From Rivularia sp. PCC 7116 (GTDB lineage: Bacteria; Cyanobacteriota; Cyanobacteriia; Cyanobacteriales; Nostocaceae), in the NCBI RefSeq assembly GCF_000316665.1, contig NC_019678.1:5456001-5520000 (forward strand): a stretch of DNA of 64,000 bases. The letters are read 5' to 3'. A program made the translations under genes and the position numbers. The notes under the pieces are model-generated. The model was not told the origin of the DNA, searched no databases, and saw only the letters and a program-made list of their open reading frames with translations. Every line of letters begins with the position of its first letter. Positions within the stretch are counted from its first letter, which is position 1. Of this stretch, positions 36,015 to 45,539 are shown one piece after another.

Positions 36015-36446
36015 TTAATTGGTTGTCACAAGTAATGATTGGAATTCGCGCCTATCTAAATCAAAATATAAAAGTACTTCTGCTTCTGTAACAAGACACA
36101 ATTGTCTATCAAAAGACCACTTTTCATGAACTCGCCAGCTTATTTCATAGTTATCAATTATATCTAGCAAATCTTCGATTTTTGTTGATTGCTTAATTGA
36201 CCAAATTTCTTTAGCTAACTGATTGGGTATTTGGGGACTATTATGATTAAGCGATATCTTGATTTGCTTTATGATTCGACAATCAAACGTTAATTCTAAA
36301 TCGCCATATTTATAAATATCAATATTGGGTTTGATTTGCGTGCTCAATTCTGGTTTACCTAGTATCTTGATAACATCTCTGATACAAATACCAATATGAA
36401 TTTTGCCTAATTTACCAGTTTTGAGAAAATCTTTTAAATTACACAT
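36015..36446 (-). CDS. Hypothetical protein
   Basis: A 143-residue soluble protein I do not recognise. The N-terminus 'GKLGKIHIGICIRDVIKILG' followed by 'KPELSTQIKPNIDIYKYGDL' recalls small proteins in which a 'V-I-LG-P' helix precedes a beta meander, as in some immunity-like families. The C-terminus 'VTEAEVLLYFDLDRREFQSL' is well structured by appearance. Codon use is like the neighbours. It is convergent with the glycosyltransferase gene (24 bp between stops). Confidence 0.6.
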   Translation of the reverse strand: MCNLKDFLKTGKLGKIHIGICIRDVIKILGKPELSTQIKPNIDIYKYGDLELTFDCRIIKQIKISLNHNSPQIPNQLAKEIWSIKQSTKIEDLLDIIDNYEISWRVHEKWSFDRQLCLVTEAEVLLYFDLDRREFQSLLVTTN

Positions 36447-36599
36447 TGATAAAATGTGAAAATATAGTATGTATTTATAAAATATAATTAAAAAATAAAA
36501 AAAAGATTTTTATTATTCAATTTTGCGTTAAACTTTGGGATTATAAGCCAATTTGAATAATCAAAAATTAAGAGTTTTACCGGAACAAGGGAAAGATAC

Positions 36600-37133
36600 T
36601 TATTTAACTTTTTTATATTCTCCAGAGATTTGTCTTACAAATCCTCTAATTTCACGCTTCCAACCACTTGGAACATAAAAATAGAAAGTTGTTGTGGATG
36701 TCGCAAAGCTTCCGTAACCAGTATTTCTATTAAAATCAAAAGACTCAACTAATGGCTCCTGTGAGGCTCCAGCACAAATATCGGTAGGACCAGTGCATGT
36801 AACTTTTACATGTTTAAAACTTATCCTACTTGATTGTTTTCCGTCCCATTTTATAGCACCTGAATAAGTTATTTTGAACTCTTCGGGGGTTCCTGAATTT
36901 AATGTAATAGTGTAAGGTTTATCAAAAGCTAAAAAGAAAGCCTGCTTGTTAATATCAATCACTCCAGTAATTTTGGGAGAAACGGGTTCTAAAGGATTCG
37001 ATACAGAATTTGTAATAACTGATTCAACAGTACCCTTTACAGGTAGCATTCTTACAGGTTCAGCTTTCAAACTAGAATGTGGTAGAAGCTGAAGTGTAAA
37101 CAGAGCAGTTAATAGGATTTTATTCATCTTCAT
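36600..37133 (-). CDS. Exported hypothetical protein
   Basis: A 177-residue protein with a signal peptide ('MKMNKILLTALFTLQLLP', probable cleavage after 'SSLKA'). The mature part is rich in beta strands and contains two cysteines in 'KVTCTGPTDICAGASQE', which may form a disulfide in the periplasm. It ends with an aromatic strand region ('TTTFYFYVPSGWKREIRGF'). I do not recognise the family. It lies downstream of the hydroxylase-reductase gene on the same strand with a gap of about 100 bp, so co-transcription is possible. Confidence 0.65.
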   Translation of the reverse strand: MKMNKILLTALFTLQLLPHSSLKAEPVRMLPVKGTVESVITNSVSNPLEPVSPKITGVIDINKQAFFLAFDKPYTITLNSGTPEEFKITYSGAIKWDGKQSSRISFKHVKVTCTGPTDICAGASQEPLVESFDFNRNTGYGSFATSTTTFYFYVPSGWKREIRGFVRQISGEYKKVK

Positions 37134-37235
37134 AATTTTGAGTATTTTTATTTACTAGTACTAGACTATATTTCTGTATTATTTTGCAATACAGGCGGGA
37201 TGTGCGGAACGTAGATTTAAAGGAATGGGGTTACT

Positions 37236-38759
37236 TTAAGCTGGTTTACTATTTCTGTTTTTGGCTGTGAATAACTCCTTGAAAAAGTCCACATAGCCAT
37301 CTACAAAAGCCTCAGAATTAATATTCTTTATTTTGAACTGTTCAAGACATAATTTAGCAAACTGTTTGAGGCTTTGAGGACCACAGATAAAACATTGAGG
37401 GTTAGCGGTTGAAGCAACAAAGTTTATAATATCTTCCTTTTCTAGACGGTTTTTACTACTAATAAAATGTTTAATTGTCAGATTACGAAAAGTTTTGCTG
37501 AGTTGATTGAGGTCATTGGCAAATATTATTGAATCTTCAGATTTATTAGAGTAGAACAGAGTTATTTTACTTCTTGGTTCTCTGTACAGAATTGTTTTGA
37601 TCGTAGAGTAAAGAGGTGTTATACCACTTCCTCCAGCAATCATTAGATAGTTTTTCTCGTTGTTGAGATTAGGCTCTACAAAAAAGTCTCCTGTTGGTAA
37701 TAATGCACCTACAGTATCTCCAATTTTGGCTGTATTAAAAAAGTGATGAGAAACTATTCCGTTTAATTTCACCGTAATTCTCAGGAATTTATCTTCGGTT
37801 GGTGAACTACTTAATGAAAACGACCTATCGTAATTTTTACCATTTACATTAACTCTAATATTCAAATACTGACCGGCATAATAATCATAAAAATCAGGGT
37901 TTAATGGTTCAAGATATATAGAACAACAGTCCGCAGTTTCGCCAATTATTTTAGTAATTTTAAGAGGTTGATATTTTGTATTATCTTTAATTACAACATT
38001 TTTTCGCTCGTGAATTTCGTTAAAAAGAGCATCAGTTTCTTTTAGTTCAGTACCAAAAAGCATATCCCATATCCTTAGCTGTAAACCATAATTACCGTTA
38101 TATTTTGTATGGTGTAAGTTATGGTTAGTGCTATTTATTAACAAATTTAGAGGAAATATCTTACTAAAAAATCTCGGATAAAATTCATAGCCTAGATGAG
38201 ATTTGATATTATTAAATGTTCCAATCCCTTGATTAATTCCCAGCGCAACAGTAGGAATAGGAAATATCAATACTAGTGGAATAATCCAAATAGTCAATAA
38301 TACAGACTCTAATAGATGAAAAGAGTTAGATGAGAAAGGATTAATATCTAAGCTTTGATGATGCACTGCGTGAATATATTTATAGATTTTAGGGTGGTGC
38401 AAAAACCTATGCGCCCAATAAAACCAAGCATCACCAACAAAGAAAATTAAAATAAATACGAAAATTGCATACGGTATTCCGTATTTACTTATATCGTTAT
38501 AAATTTCGATTTGTCCATTTTGTTGCATCATCATTACAAAAGAAGTTAATACAACACTTGACAATATAGCTAAAAACGAATTTTTTATCTCATCTGAGAT
38601 TTGACCAAATCCTGCTCTTTTAGATAATTGAATTCGTCTTTTGCTTAACTGTTTTGAAAATATTAGATTAACTAAAACATAAACAATACCTAGAATTAAC
38701 ATTGTTGAGAATAACGATGTCAAATAGCTTTGGATAAAGCCTATTATATTTTCTGTCAT
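37236..38759 (-). CDS. Membrane diiron hydroxylase/desaturase fused to a ferredoxin-reductase-type module
   Basis: A 507-residue fusion. Residues 1-~240 are a sterol desaturase/fatty acid hydroxylase-type membrane enzyme with histidine boxes HRFLHH (117-122), HAVHH (130-134) and HNLHH (213-217), and several membrane helices. Residues about 262-495 are an FNR-like flavin reductase: FAD motif RSFS (312-315), 'IVSHHFF', and NAD(P)-binding 'GGSGITP' (376-382), 'FICGP'. No C-terminal [2Fe-2S] domain follows, so electrons would pass from FAD to the diiron site directly or through a separate carrier. Hydroxylation or desaturation of a lipid, sterol-like or carotenoid substrate is plausible; the substrate is unknown. 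It follows a MarR-type regulator after 8 bp. Confidence 0.88.
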   Translation of the reverse strand: MTENIIGFIQSYLTSLFSTMLILGIVYVLVNLIFSKQLSKRRIQLSKRAGFGQISDEIKNSFLAILSSVVLTSFVMMMQQNGQIEIYNDISKYGIPYAIFVFILIFFVGDAWFYWAHRFLHHPKIYKYIHAVHHQSLDINPFSSNSFHLLESVLLTIWIIPLVLIFPIPTVALGINQGIGTFNNIKSHLGYEFYPRFFSKIFPLNLLINSTNHNLHHTKYNGNYGLQLRIWDMLFGTELKETDALFNEIHERKNVVIKDNTKYQPLKITKIIGETADCCSIYLEPLNPDFYDYYAGQYLNIRVNVNGKNYDRSFSLSSSPTEDKFLRITVKLNGIVSHHFFNTAKIGDTVGALLPTGDFFVEPNLNNEKNYLMIAGGSGITPLYSTIKTILYREPRSKITLFYSNKSEDSIIFANDLNQLSKTFRNLTIKHFISSKNRLEKEDIINFVASTANPQCFICGPQSLKQFAKLCLEQFKIKNINSEAFVDGYVDFFKELFTAKNRNSKPA

Positions 38760-38766
38760 ACTTCCT

Positions 38767-39201
38767 CTATTTCAATTGTTGTAAATAATTAAAGAACTGT
38801 TCGCCGTTTTTTGTTGGGAAAAAACTTTGGTTTGATTCAAAAAGTGTATTTGCCGATCGAATCAATACATCTAATCCTTTTTGAGTAATTTTTAGAGATT
38901 TGGCTCTAGAATCCGTTCCAGTTTCTCGAGTTATAAATTCCTTTTTCTCTAGTTTTTTCAGCACTTTTGAAACGCTCATAGCTGCAACACCTGTAAAGTT
39001 GGCAATATCTACTTGAGTTACTTCTTCTTGTTGATTAAGGAGTATAGATATTGATATCATCTGAAAAATTTCTGATTGGCTGATGTTATATGCTTCTAAT
39101 TGGGAATTCACATATTTTTCCCAATTATTAGCTTTTTGCCAGAATACGAACCCTGTAAACTCCCTCGGATCTGGTAAGTCTTTTGGTATTGATATACTCA
39201 T
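38767..39201 (-). CDS. MarR-family transcriptional regulator
   Basis: A 144-residue winged-helix regulator. The DNA-binding part 'TQVDIANFTGVAAMSVSKVL' and wing 'KKEFITRETGTDSRAKSLKI' are typical of MarR; the N- and C-terminal helices would dimerise. It is first in a probable operon with the hydroxylase-reductase (8 bp between). MarR proteins commonly respond to small aromatic or lipid-like ligands. A palindrome at 39213-39249 surrounding the likely -10 box suggests autoregulation of the pair. No obvious ribosome site precedes the ATG, so a short leader is possible. Confidence 0.88.
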   Translation of the reverse strand: MSISIPKDLPDPREFTGFVFWQKANNWEKYVNSQLEAYNISQSEIFQMISISILLNQQEEVTQVDIANFTGVAAMSVSKVLKKLEKKEFITRETGTDSRAKSLKITQKGLDVLIRSANTLFESNQSFFPTKNGEQFFNYLQQLK

Positions 39202-39212
39202 AAGCGCATTAC

Positions 39213-39249
39213 TTTAGTAGCTAGGTTTATTATAGCCTTGGCTACTAAA
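39213..39249 (-). promoter_or_regulatory. Promoter with palindromic operator of the MarR/hydroxylase unit
   Basis: Perfect half-sites TTTAGTAGC (39213-39221) and GCTACTAAA (39241-39249) are separated by 19 bp. On the minus strand a TATAAT box (39228-39233) lies between them, with TTGCAA 16 bp further upstream as a -35 candidate. A dimeric repressor at these half-sites would block RNA polymerase. The site is 12 bp before the MarR start codon. Confidence 0.7.
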
Positions 39250-39376
39250 TTTGCAAGCATTTTGATTTAAAACGATATAAGTAATATTTCCGGCAGGAGT
39301 TTCGATAGCTAGAAAAACAAAAAACAGTTACCAGCTATTTAACAACTGATAACTGCTCGCTATTAACTATTAACTG

Positions 39377-40549
39377 TCAATTCTTAACCGACTTTACAAA
39401 TGTCTCCAATCTATCCATGCCTTTTTCAATTGTTGCCATATCAGTAGCGTAAGATAAACGGATATTGTTATCAGCACCGAAGGCTACACCGGGAATTACT
39501 GCAACTTGATGCTCTTCTAATAAAGTTTTGCAGAAATCTAAGGATTTTAAGCCAGTTTGGCTGATGTCAGGAAATAAATAAAACGCACCATCAGGTTGAG
39601 CACAACTTAAACCGGGAATAGCGTTGATTCTTTCCAGCATGACTTTGCGACGTTTCGCGAAAGCTTGACGCATCTCCTCAACGCAATCTTGCGACTCTGA
39701 CAAAGCTGCGATCGCGCCATATTGAGCAAAGGTACAAACATTCGATGTACTATGCCCTTGCACGGTAGTTGCGGCTTTAATCAACTCTACAGGTGCAGCT
39801 AAATAACCCAAACGCCATCCCGTCATTGAGTAACCTTTTGCAAAACCGTTACTAACAATGGTACGAGCAAAAATTTCGTCGTTTAAAGAGCCAATACTCA
39901 GATGCTTTGCACCGTCGTAGAGGATTTTTTCATAAATCTCGTCGGAAACGACTAAAATATCTTTCTCAACAATAACTTCTGCTAAAGCTTTAATTTCTTC
40001 GGGTGTATACACCATTCCCGTAGGATTAGATGGTGAATTCAAAACGAATAATTTAGTCTTGGAAGTGATTGCACTTCTTAATATTTCTGGCTGAATTTTA
40101 TACCCATTTTTTGCGTCAGTCATGACAATTACCGGATTGCCACCAACTAACTTAACCATTTCCGGGTAGCTCACCCAGTAAGGTGCGGGAATAATTACCT
40201 CATCACCAGGTTCAATCAAAGCCTGCATCAAATTAAACAGAGAATGTTTTCCACCATTAGTAACAATGATGTTCTCTGCTTGATAATTCAGATTATTTTC
40301 CCTTCGTAACTTATCGGCAATAGCCCGCCTTAACTTGGGTTCCCCCGCCGCAGGACCATATTTTGTCTTACCTTCATCTAACGCCTTTTTTGCAGCAGCT
40401 TTAACATGGGCTGGAGAATCAAAATCCGGTTCTCCAGCGCTAAAACTACAAACATCAATCCCTTCCGCCTTCATCGCTTTCGCTTTCGCGGCGATCGCCA
40501 AAGTTAGAGAAGGCGATACCTGACTAATTCTTGCTGCCAGCTTCATCAT
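39377..40549 (-). CDS. aspC: Class I aspartate aminotransferase
   Basis: A 390-residue PLP enzyme of the aspartate/prephenate aminotransferase subgroup. Seen: '[20 protein letters not shown]', '[20 protein letters not shown]', '[13 protein letters not shown]', the PLP-lysine block '[20 protein letters not shown]' and the C-terminal arginine 'NNIRLSYA'. It exchanges amino groups between aspartate (or a related amino acid) and 2-oxoglutarate; a role in tyrosine or arogenate formation is possible. Either of two adjacent ATG codons can start it. It appears monocistronic. Confidence 0.93.
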   Translation of the reverse strand: MMKLAARISQVSPSLTLAIAAKAKAMKAEGIDVCSFSAGEPDFDSPAHVKAAAKKALDEGKTKYGPAAGEPKLRRAIADKLRRENNLNYQAENIIVTNGGKHSLFNLMQALIEPGDEVIIPAPYWVSYPEMVKLVGGNPVIVMTDAKNGYKIQPEILRSAITSKTKLFVLNSPSNPTGMVYTPEEIKALAEVIVEKDILVVSDEIYEKILYDGAKHLSIGSLNDEIFARTIVSNGFAKGYSMTGWRLGYLAAPVELIKAATTVQGHSTSNVCTFAQYGAIAALSESQDCVEEMRQAFAKRRKVMLERINAIPGLSCAQPDGAFYLFPDISQTGLKSLDFCKTLLEEHQVAVIPGVAFGADNNIRLSYATDMATIEKGMDRLETFVKSVKN

Positions 40550-40929
40550 TACTTCGCATTTCTTTGTTCTTTAAGAATATCCCATTATTCCTTAGTTAGG
40601 AGTTAAAAATTTTTATCCTTATCTACCCATTCCCAATGTTAGATGAATCACAAAAATGGGAAATTTCAAAACATGGCTAGTAAATCGGGGATAAAATGCT
40701 ACCTAACTTGTTTATTTCTATCAAACAAATTTTAAAAAGGAAAATTTAGATTTGGTACTCAGTATTTGATTTAGGTTATCTATATGGTAAGAAAGTTAAA
40801 ATCAAAAATATTAACAAAATAAATTTTTAGGCATATAAAAATAAAAATATTGCAGCAATTAGAAAGCTCTTCAGTTTATAGATGTAACTCAAAATCTCAG
40901 GACTTACGCAGTTGTCACAAAGCTTGGGT

Positions 40930-40989
40930 GGTGCGTGACACTACAAGCCTTATTACTACGTTGATAATCAGTCAAAGTGTCACAGCACC
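40930..40989. mobile_element. MITE-like palindromic element, family B, copy 2
   Basis: A 60-bp copy of the element at 24929-24988, with the same ends (GGTGCGTGACACT and AGTGTCACAGCACC) and a diverged centre. Equal length and conserved ends support a mobile or formerly mobile unit. Confidence 0.65.
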
Positions 40990-41174
40990 CTACAAGAAAA
41001 ATATGCTAGTTGCTGCCATTCCTAAATCTATTTCTCCCTCACTCTTCCCCCTCTACCCCCTCCCATCCTTACTCGTCAAAATTAATGAATGGGAGTAAGA
41101 ATCCATCGTGCAAGCAATTAACATACATCTTACATCTTGCACCATTTTCAACAACCGCCTTAGAATAAATTCTC

Positions 41175-41250
41175 AGGCTAATACACAAAGTCTGATAAAT
41201 CAGACTGGGTAGGGGTTTGAGTGCGTTTTAACGTATTTTGCATATGAGCC
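41175..41250. mobile_element. MITE-like element, family C, copy 2
   Basis: A 76-bp relative of 27271-27347 beginning AGGCTAATACACAAAGTCTG and ending TTTGCATATGAGCC, with the same internal palindrome and a diverged middle (GGGTAGGGG). Confidence 0.7.
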
Positions 41251-41672
41251 GATGAAATTTATTTCTCTGCGTTCCCAGGTCGCGTGCGGGCTAGAAAGCC
41301 TCCGGCTTACAAGGCAGGCATTAAGGCTTAACGACAATGGTGCAAGATATCAGATACATTCAACCTTTAACTCTTAACTTCCTCCTAACTGTTATTAGTG
41401 TAAAAATACTTACCTACAAAAAAATACATCTACGGACGTAGTGCGCGAGTAAAAAATAATGCTTATACTCTAAAAGATTGGAAATATTTTGTACTCAGTG
41501 CCTAGTAAGGCTTATGGGTAGATCGAAATATAAATCAATACGTATAAATCAGTACGACCGACCTAGTTACGCGAATCAATAAACGGCTTCAAAGCATTTA
41601 TTCGTAAGGAATTCCGGAAATCGAAGGTATTGTACGAAAACCTAAGTAATGGAGTGACTAAGTAACCAGCTC

Positions 41673-43475
41673 ATGACCAACTACATGATTGGAAAGGTAC
41701 TGCAAGAGCGTTACCAAATTGTCCAAAGCCTAGGTGCAGGGGTATTTGGACAGACATACATCTCAGTGGATATAGAAAATCCCAAACATCCCAAGTGCGT
41801 TGTTAAACAACTCAAGGTTACAAGTTTGCAGCCGAGTTTTTTACAAGATTTGAGACTACGTTTTCTTGCAGAGACTCGTACTCTCAAGCACTTGGGGCAC
41901 CACAAGCAAATTCCTCAATTAATTTCTTGTTTTGAAGAAAACGAGCGTTTCTATTTGGTACAAGAATTTATTGAAGGGCATTCTCTAAGTGCAGAATTGC
42001 CAATAAATAAAAATCCAAATTATTTTTGGAGTGAAAATGGTGTTATTCGCTTCTTGAAAGATGTTTTAAGCATTTTGCAATACGTTCATTCTCAAGGAGT
42101 GATTCATTGCGATGTCAAACCAGAAAATCTAATTCGACGTACCAGAGATGGAAAATTAGTATTAATTGATTTCGGCTCTATTCAACCAGTTGATTTTGGA
42201 ACAGAGGAAGTATTACCTATTTATTCGATTCCCGTTACATCATTAGGTTACATACCCCCAGAACAATTTATTGGACAAACCCAAATCAATAGCGATATTT
42301 ATGCTTTGGGAATGATTGCCATTCAGGCATTAACTGGTTTAACGCCACTTCAATTAAAAAAACACCCATCAAATGATGAAGTATTATGGCGCAGTAAAGA
42401 TACCGCAGTCAGCGATTACGTAGCTGCTGTAATCGGCAAAATGGTTCGCTACAACCATCAAGAACGTTTTCAAACAGCTTCAGATGTACTGCAAGCGCTT
42501 AAACAAATTCCCGTAGAGCCAGCTTCCCAAATTATTGATGCTGAGTATACCGTTTATTCAGATTCTGTAAAAAAGAACGACTATATAAGAAGCACCCGAA
42601 TATCAGAGAAAGCATCCGATTCCACTTCATCTCCTTTATTAACAGGAATGAAAGTTGGGTTAGCAGCAAATTCGATGATTATAGGATTTGGAGCTTATTC
42701 CTTAGTCAATCATTCTCCAGATTATTCTGAAGATCAAAAATTATCCGTCGCCCAAAACGAATTTCAATCTGGCGACTTGCAAGGTGCAATAGCTTTAGCA
42801 AAATCGATTCCTTCCCACAGCAACGTTTACCCAGAAGCTCAAGCAACAATCGGCGAATGGGAGCAAGAATGGCAAATTGCCGCCAATAAATACGAAGCAG
42901 CTAAATTAGCTCTCAAACAAAATCGGTGGGCAGATGTTTTCCTCAATACCGCTCAAACTCCTGATATTGCATATTGGAAAACCAGAACTGATGAATTAGT
43001 TAAGCAAGCACGGGCTTCTATTGAAATTCAGAAAGACGAATATCTAGCGAAAGCCTACGAAAAAGCAGCAGAAAAAGACTTTACTACAGCTCTATACTAT
43101 CTGCGTCAAATTCCCAAAGAATCTTCCGCCGATGAATTAATCCAGCAAAAATTAGCAGAATATGAGCAAAAGCAGATTGTAAGAGCAACTTACCTTTTAC
43201 AACAAGCTTATAATCAAGCCCAATTAGGTAAGTTTGACGCTGCAATTGATTATTTGCAAAAAGTACCTAAAGGTACACCAACTTACGCTAAAGCCCAATT
43301 AAAAGTTGCCGAATACAATAGCAAAAAGCGGTTTATCGCTAAATTAAACGAAGCGGCTGCATCCGAAATTCGGTCTAAGATTAACAATCGAGACTCATTT
43401 ATTCGTACCAACACTTCTACTAGAATTCAAGATTTTCAAATGGGAACCTATCTACATGAAATTAATATTCAGTAA
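41673..43475 (+). CDS. Ser/Thr protein kinase with a helical repeat C-terminus
   Basis: A 600-residue kinase. The Hanks domain spans about 10-280: 'LGAGVFGQTY', K45 in 'CVVKQLKV', catalytic loop 'HCDVKPENL' (H145, D147), D166-F-G168. HCD replaces the usual HRD, so activation-loop control may differ. A short hydrophobic segment ('GLAANSMIIGFGAYSLV', about 317-335) may cross the membrane. The rest is helical with repeated 'A-x-YLRQIPK' and 'AIDYLQKVPKGTPTYAKAQL' units, like TPR-type repeats. A second ATG at 41685 is also possible. It is followed by a terminator, separating it from the TAXI-like gene. Confidence 0.87.
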   Translation: MTNYMIGKVLQERYQIVQSLGAGVFGQTYISVDIENPKHPKCVVKQLKVTSLQPSFLQDLRLRFLAETRTLKHLGHHKQIPQLISCFEENERFYLVQEFIEGHSLSAELPINKNPNYFWSENGVIRFLKDVLSILQYVHSQGVIHCDVKPENLIRRTRDGKLVLIDFGSIQPVDFGTEEVLPIYSIPVTSLGYIPPEQFIGQTQINSDIYALGMIAIQALTGLTPLQLKKHPSNDEVLWRSKDTAVSDYVAAVIGKMVRYNHQERFQTASDVLQALKQIPVEPASQIIDAEYTVYSDSVKKNDYIRSTRISEKASDSTSSPLLTGMKVGLAANSMIIGFGAYSLVNHSPDYSEDQKLSVAQNEFQSGDLQGAIALAKSIPSHSNVYPEAQATIGEWEQEWQIAANKYEAAKLALKQNRWADVFLNTAQTPDIAYWKTRTDELVKQARASIEIQKDEYLAKAYEKAAEKDFTTALYYLRQIPKESSADELIQQKLAEYEQKQIVRATYLLQQAYNQAQLGKFDAAIDYLQKVPKGTPTYAKAQLKVAEYNSKKRFIAKLNEAAASEIRSKINNRDSFIRTNTSTRIQDFQMGTYLHEINIQ

Positions 43476-43594
43476 TAGGTAATCAATAATAAACAATGAT
43501 GATAGCTCTGGATAATATAGTTAATAATTAGCCATAATTTGCAGAAGCTATAGGAGCGATATTTTTTTAACTTCAATAATTTAGACAAAGATGT

Positions 43595-43627
43595 AAAGGT
43601 TAAGATGATTCTTGACCTTTATTTTTT
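43595..43627 (+). terminator. Terminator after the kinase gene
   Basis: AAAGGTTAAG and CTTGACCTTT form a ten-bp stem with one G-T pair, followed by ATTTTTT. The remaining 43476-43787 gap shows nothing else. Confidence 0.7.
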
Positions 43628-43787
43628 GGCTTTAAGTACAAATCGTTATGACTTCATTCATTAAAACCAAAGTCCTGAAAATGTAATCTAAATCTACAGG
43701 GTGATATTCGGATAACCAAAAGTTAAAATAATCTTAAATAAAATTTGTTATGAATTTATAAAAGAGTTATTAACACTTTTTATAAAA

Positions 43788-45464
43788 ATGCGAAATAGTA
43801 AAGAATATAGCGCCAGGGGAGTATTGAATTGGTTAAGAAAATTACCCAAGAACACAAAAATAATTAATACGCTGATTGTTTTAATCATTATATTATTTAG
43901 TTTTATATTTATATCTATAATTGGTATTCAAAGCTTTCAATATTTAAAATTAAATCTTGTTGGACAAAATTTAACTCTTGCTGCTGGAAGGACAGATGGG
44001 GAAAGCTATATACTTAGCAAAGCAATAGCGGAAGTTGTTAGAGATTACTATCCAAATATAAAAATCGATGTTAAAGAAACCGCTGGTGGCTTAGAAAATA
44101 TTCGTGGATTAGAAAGCGGGAAATTCGATTTAGCAACAGTACAAGCAGATGTCCGCGCTAATTCTTCTGTAAGTACAGTCGCAGCTTTATATAAAGACGT
44201 ATTTCAGTTAGTTGCCAGAGAAAATTCTGGAATCTGCCATTTCTTTGATATCAAAGATAAAAAAATAGCAATCATAGAAAATAGCGGCGAATTATTATCT
44301 TTTCAAAAAGTAGCAAAATATTATGGTTTGCAAGCAAATGAGGATTTTAATTTAATCTTGACGAAAGACAATAACGAAGCAAACAAAATGTTTCACGAAC
44401 AGCAAGTTGATGCTGTATTTAGAGTCAGAACTATTGGCAATAAAGAGATTTTTAAATTAGTCAAAAATAGCAACGGTAAGTTAGTTAAAATTGAACAAGC
44501 GAAGGCAATGAAAATTAATAACTTGACCTTCGAGTCAGTCAAAATACCTAAAGGAGCATATCAAAGTAGCAATCCGGCAGTGCCTAATACTAAAAACTTT
44601 CCTAGTGTAGGAGTAGAAAGGCTTTTATTAACTAACAAAAATATTAGTAACATTCTGATAAATAAGATTACAGGTATCCTTGAAGAACATCACCAAGAAA
44701 TATCTGAAAAAATTGCCGATAGAAATGAGTATATTAAACCATTAGTTGCGAGTATTACTCGACCAAAAAACATCAGCGGAACTGATATTCCTCCCCTTCA
44801 CCCCGGAACCCTAAATTTTTATCAGCAGAAAAAGCCTTCTTTTCTCCAAGAATATGCTGATTATATAGAATTAATTTGGACATTCATATTTTTTGTTGCT
44901 TCATCCTTATGGGCATTATTATCATGGTTGCAGAGAATACACAAAAATGAAGCAGATGAATATATTGATATAGCCATAGTATTAATGAGTAATGAGAAAA
45001 AAGAACTCAATCAAAAATTGAATGAGTTAGAAAATAATTTAGATAATATAGATAAACAATGGGTAAAAACTATCCTCAAACCAAAATTAGATCACCTTAA
45101 AAATAAAGACGATATCGAACTAAAACAAGATATACTAGATATCGTTTTTGAAAAAGCTGCTACAGCTTTAGATAAAGATAGTATCTCCCAAGAATCATTC
45201 CGCACTTTTAATCAAGCATACAAAATAGCAAGAGAAGCAATAGAAAGGCAGAAAACGCGGGAAAAACAAGAAATTTCTGCTACTTACATTGAAAAAGTCG
45301 TAACAATATTAATACATCAACACCAGGGTAATATTTTACCCCCAGAATTAAACGGAATTCTCAAAGAAGTAGCAGAAAAATTAATTCAAGGAGAAATTTC
45401 TCAAGAATCATTCCAGACTTTTCTACAAACTTACAAAACTACTAGAGATGCCTTTAAATGTTAA
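43788..45464 (+). CDS. TAXI-type solute-binding domain on a membrane anchor, with coiled-coil tail
   Basis: A 558-residue protein. A membrane helix near 28-50 ('INTLIVLIIILFSFIFISII') precedes a TAXI/NMT1-like periplasmic binding domain (about 62-320): 'LTLAAGRTDGESYILSKAIA', 'VKETAGGLENIRGLESGKFD', 'LATVQADVR'. A second helix ('LIWTFIFFVASSLWALLSWL', about 363-382) leads to a cytoplasmic helical, coiled-coil part (400-558) with an internal duplication ('SQESFRTFNQAYKIAREAIE' and 'SQESFQTFLQTYKTTRDAF'). No TRAP permease genes are near, so it looks like a receptor and not a transporter component. Ligand unknown. Confidence 0.8.
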   Translation: MRNSKEYSARGVLNWLRKLPKNTKIINTLIVLIIILFSFIFISIIGIQSFQYLKLNLVGQNLTLAAGRTDGESYILSKAIAEVVRDYYPNIKIDVKETAGGLENIRGLESGKFDLATVQADVRANSSVSTVAALYKDVFQLVARENSGICHFFDIKDKKIAIIENSGELLSFQKVAKYYGLQANEDFNLILTKDNNEANKMFHEQQVDAVFRVRTIGNKEIFKLVKNSNGKLVKIEQAKAMKINNLTFESVKIPKGAYQSSNPAVPNTKNFPSVGVERLLLTNKNISNILINKITGILEEHHQEISEKIADRNEYIKPLVASITRPKNISGTDIPPLHPGTLNFYQQKKPSFLQEYADYIELIWTFIFFVASSLWALLSWLQRIHKNEADEYIDIAIVLMSNEKKELNQKLNELENNLDNIDKQWVKTILKPKLDHLKNKDDIELKQDILDIVFEKAATALDKDSISQESFRTFNQAYKIAREAIERQKTREKQEISATYIEKVVTILIHQHQGNILPPELNGILKEVAEKLIQGEISQESFQTFLQTYKTTRDAFKC

Positions 45465-45539
45465 GTAGTAATTAGCAAGTAAAAAATAGGAATAAACACA
45501 CATAGATGATTCCTATAGAACTAACTCTCCAATGCCCTA

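Larger units (their letters stand above)
40550..41672. other. 1.1-kb intergenic region with several small repeats
   Basis: No supported gene. It carries family B (40930-40989) and family C (41175-41250) MITE-like elements, a CTAGAAAGCCTCCGGCTTACAAG repeat half near 41290-41316, and a pyrimidine-rich stretch at 41030-41070. An 82-codon frame at 40850-41098 covers a repeat and is judged spurious. The last ~200 bp probably hold the promoter of the downstream kinase. Confidence 0.5.

Noticed and set aside
40850-41098. 82-codon plus-strand frame in the intergenic region
   Set aside because: It runs through the family B palindromic element and a pyrimidine-rich tract, with no ribosome site.
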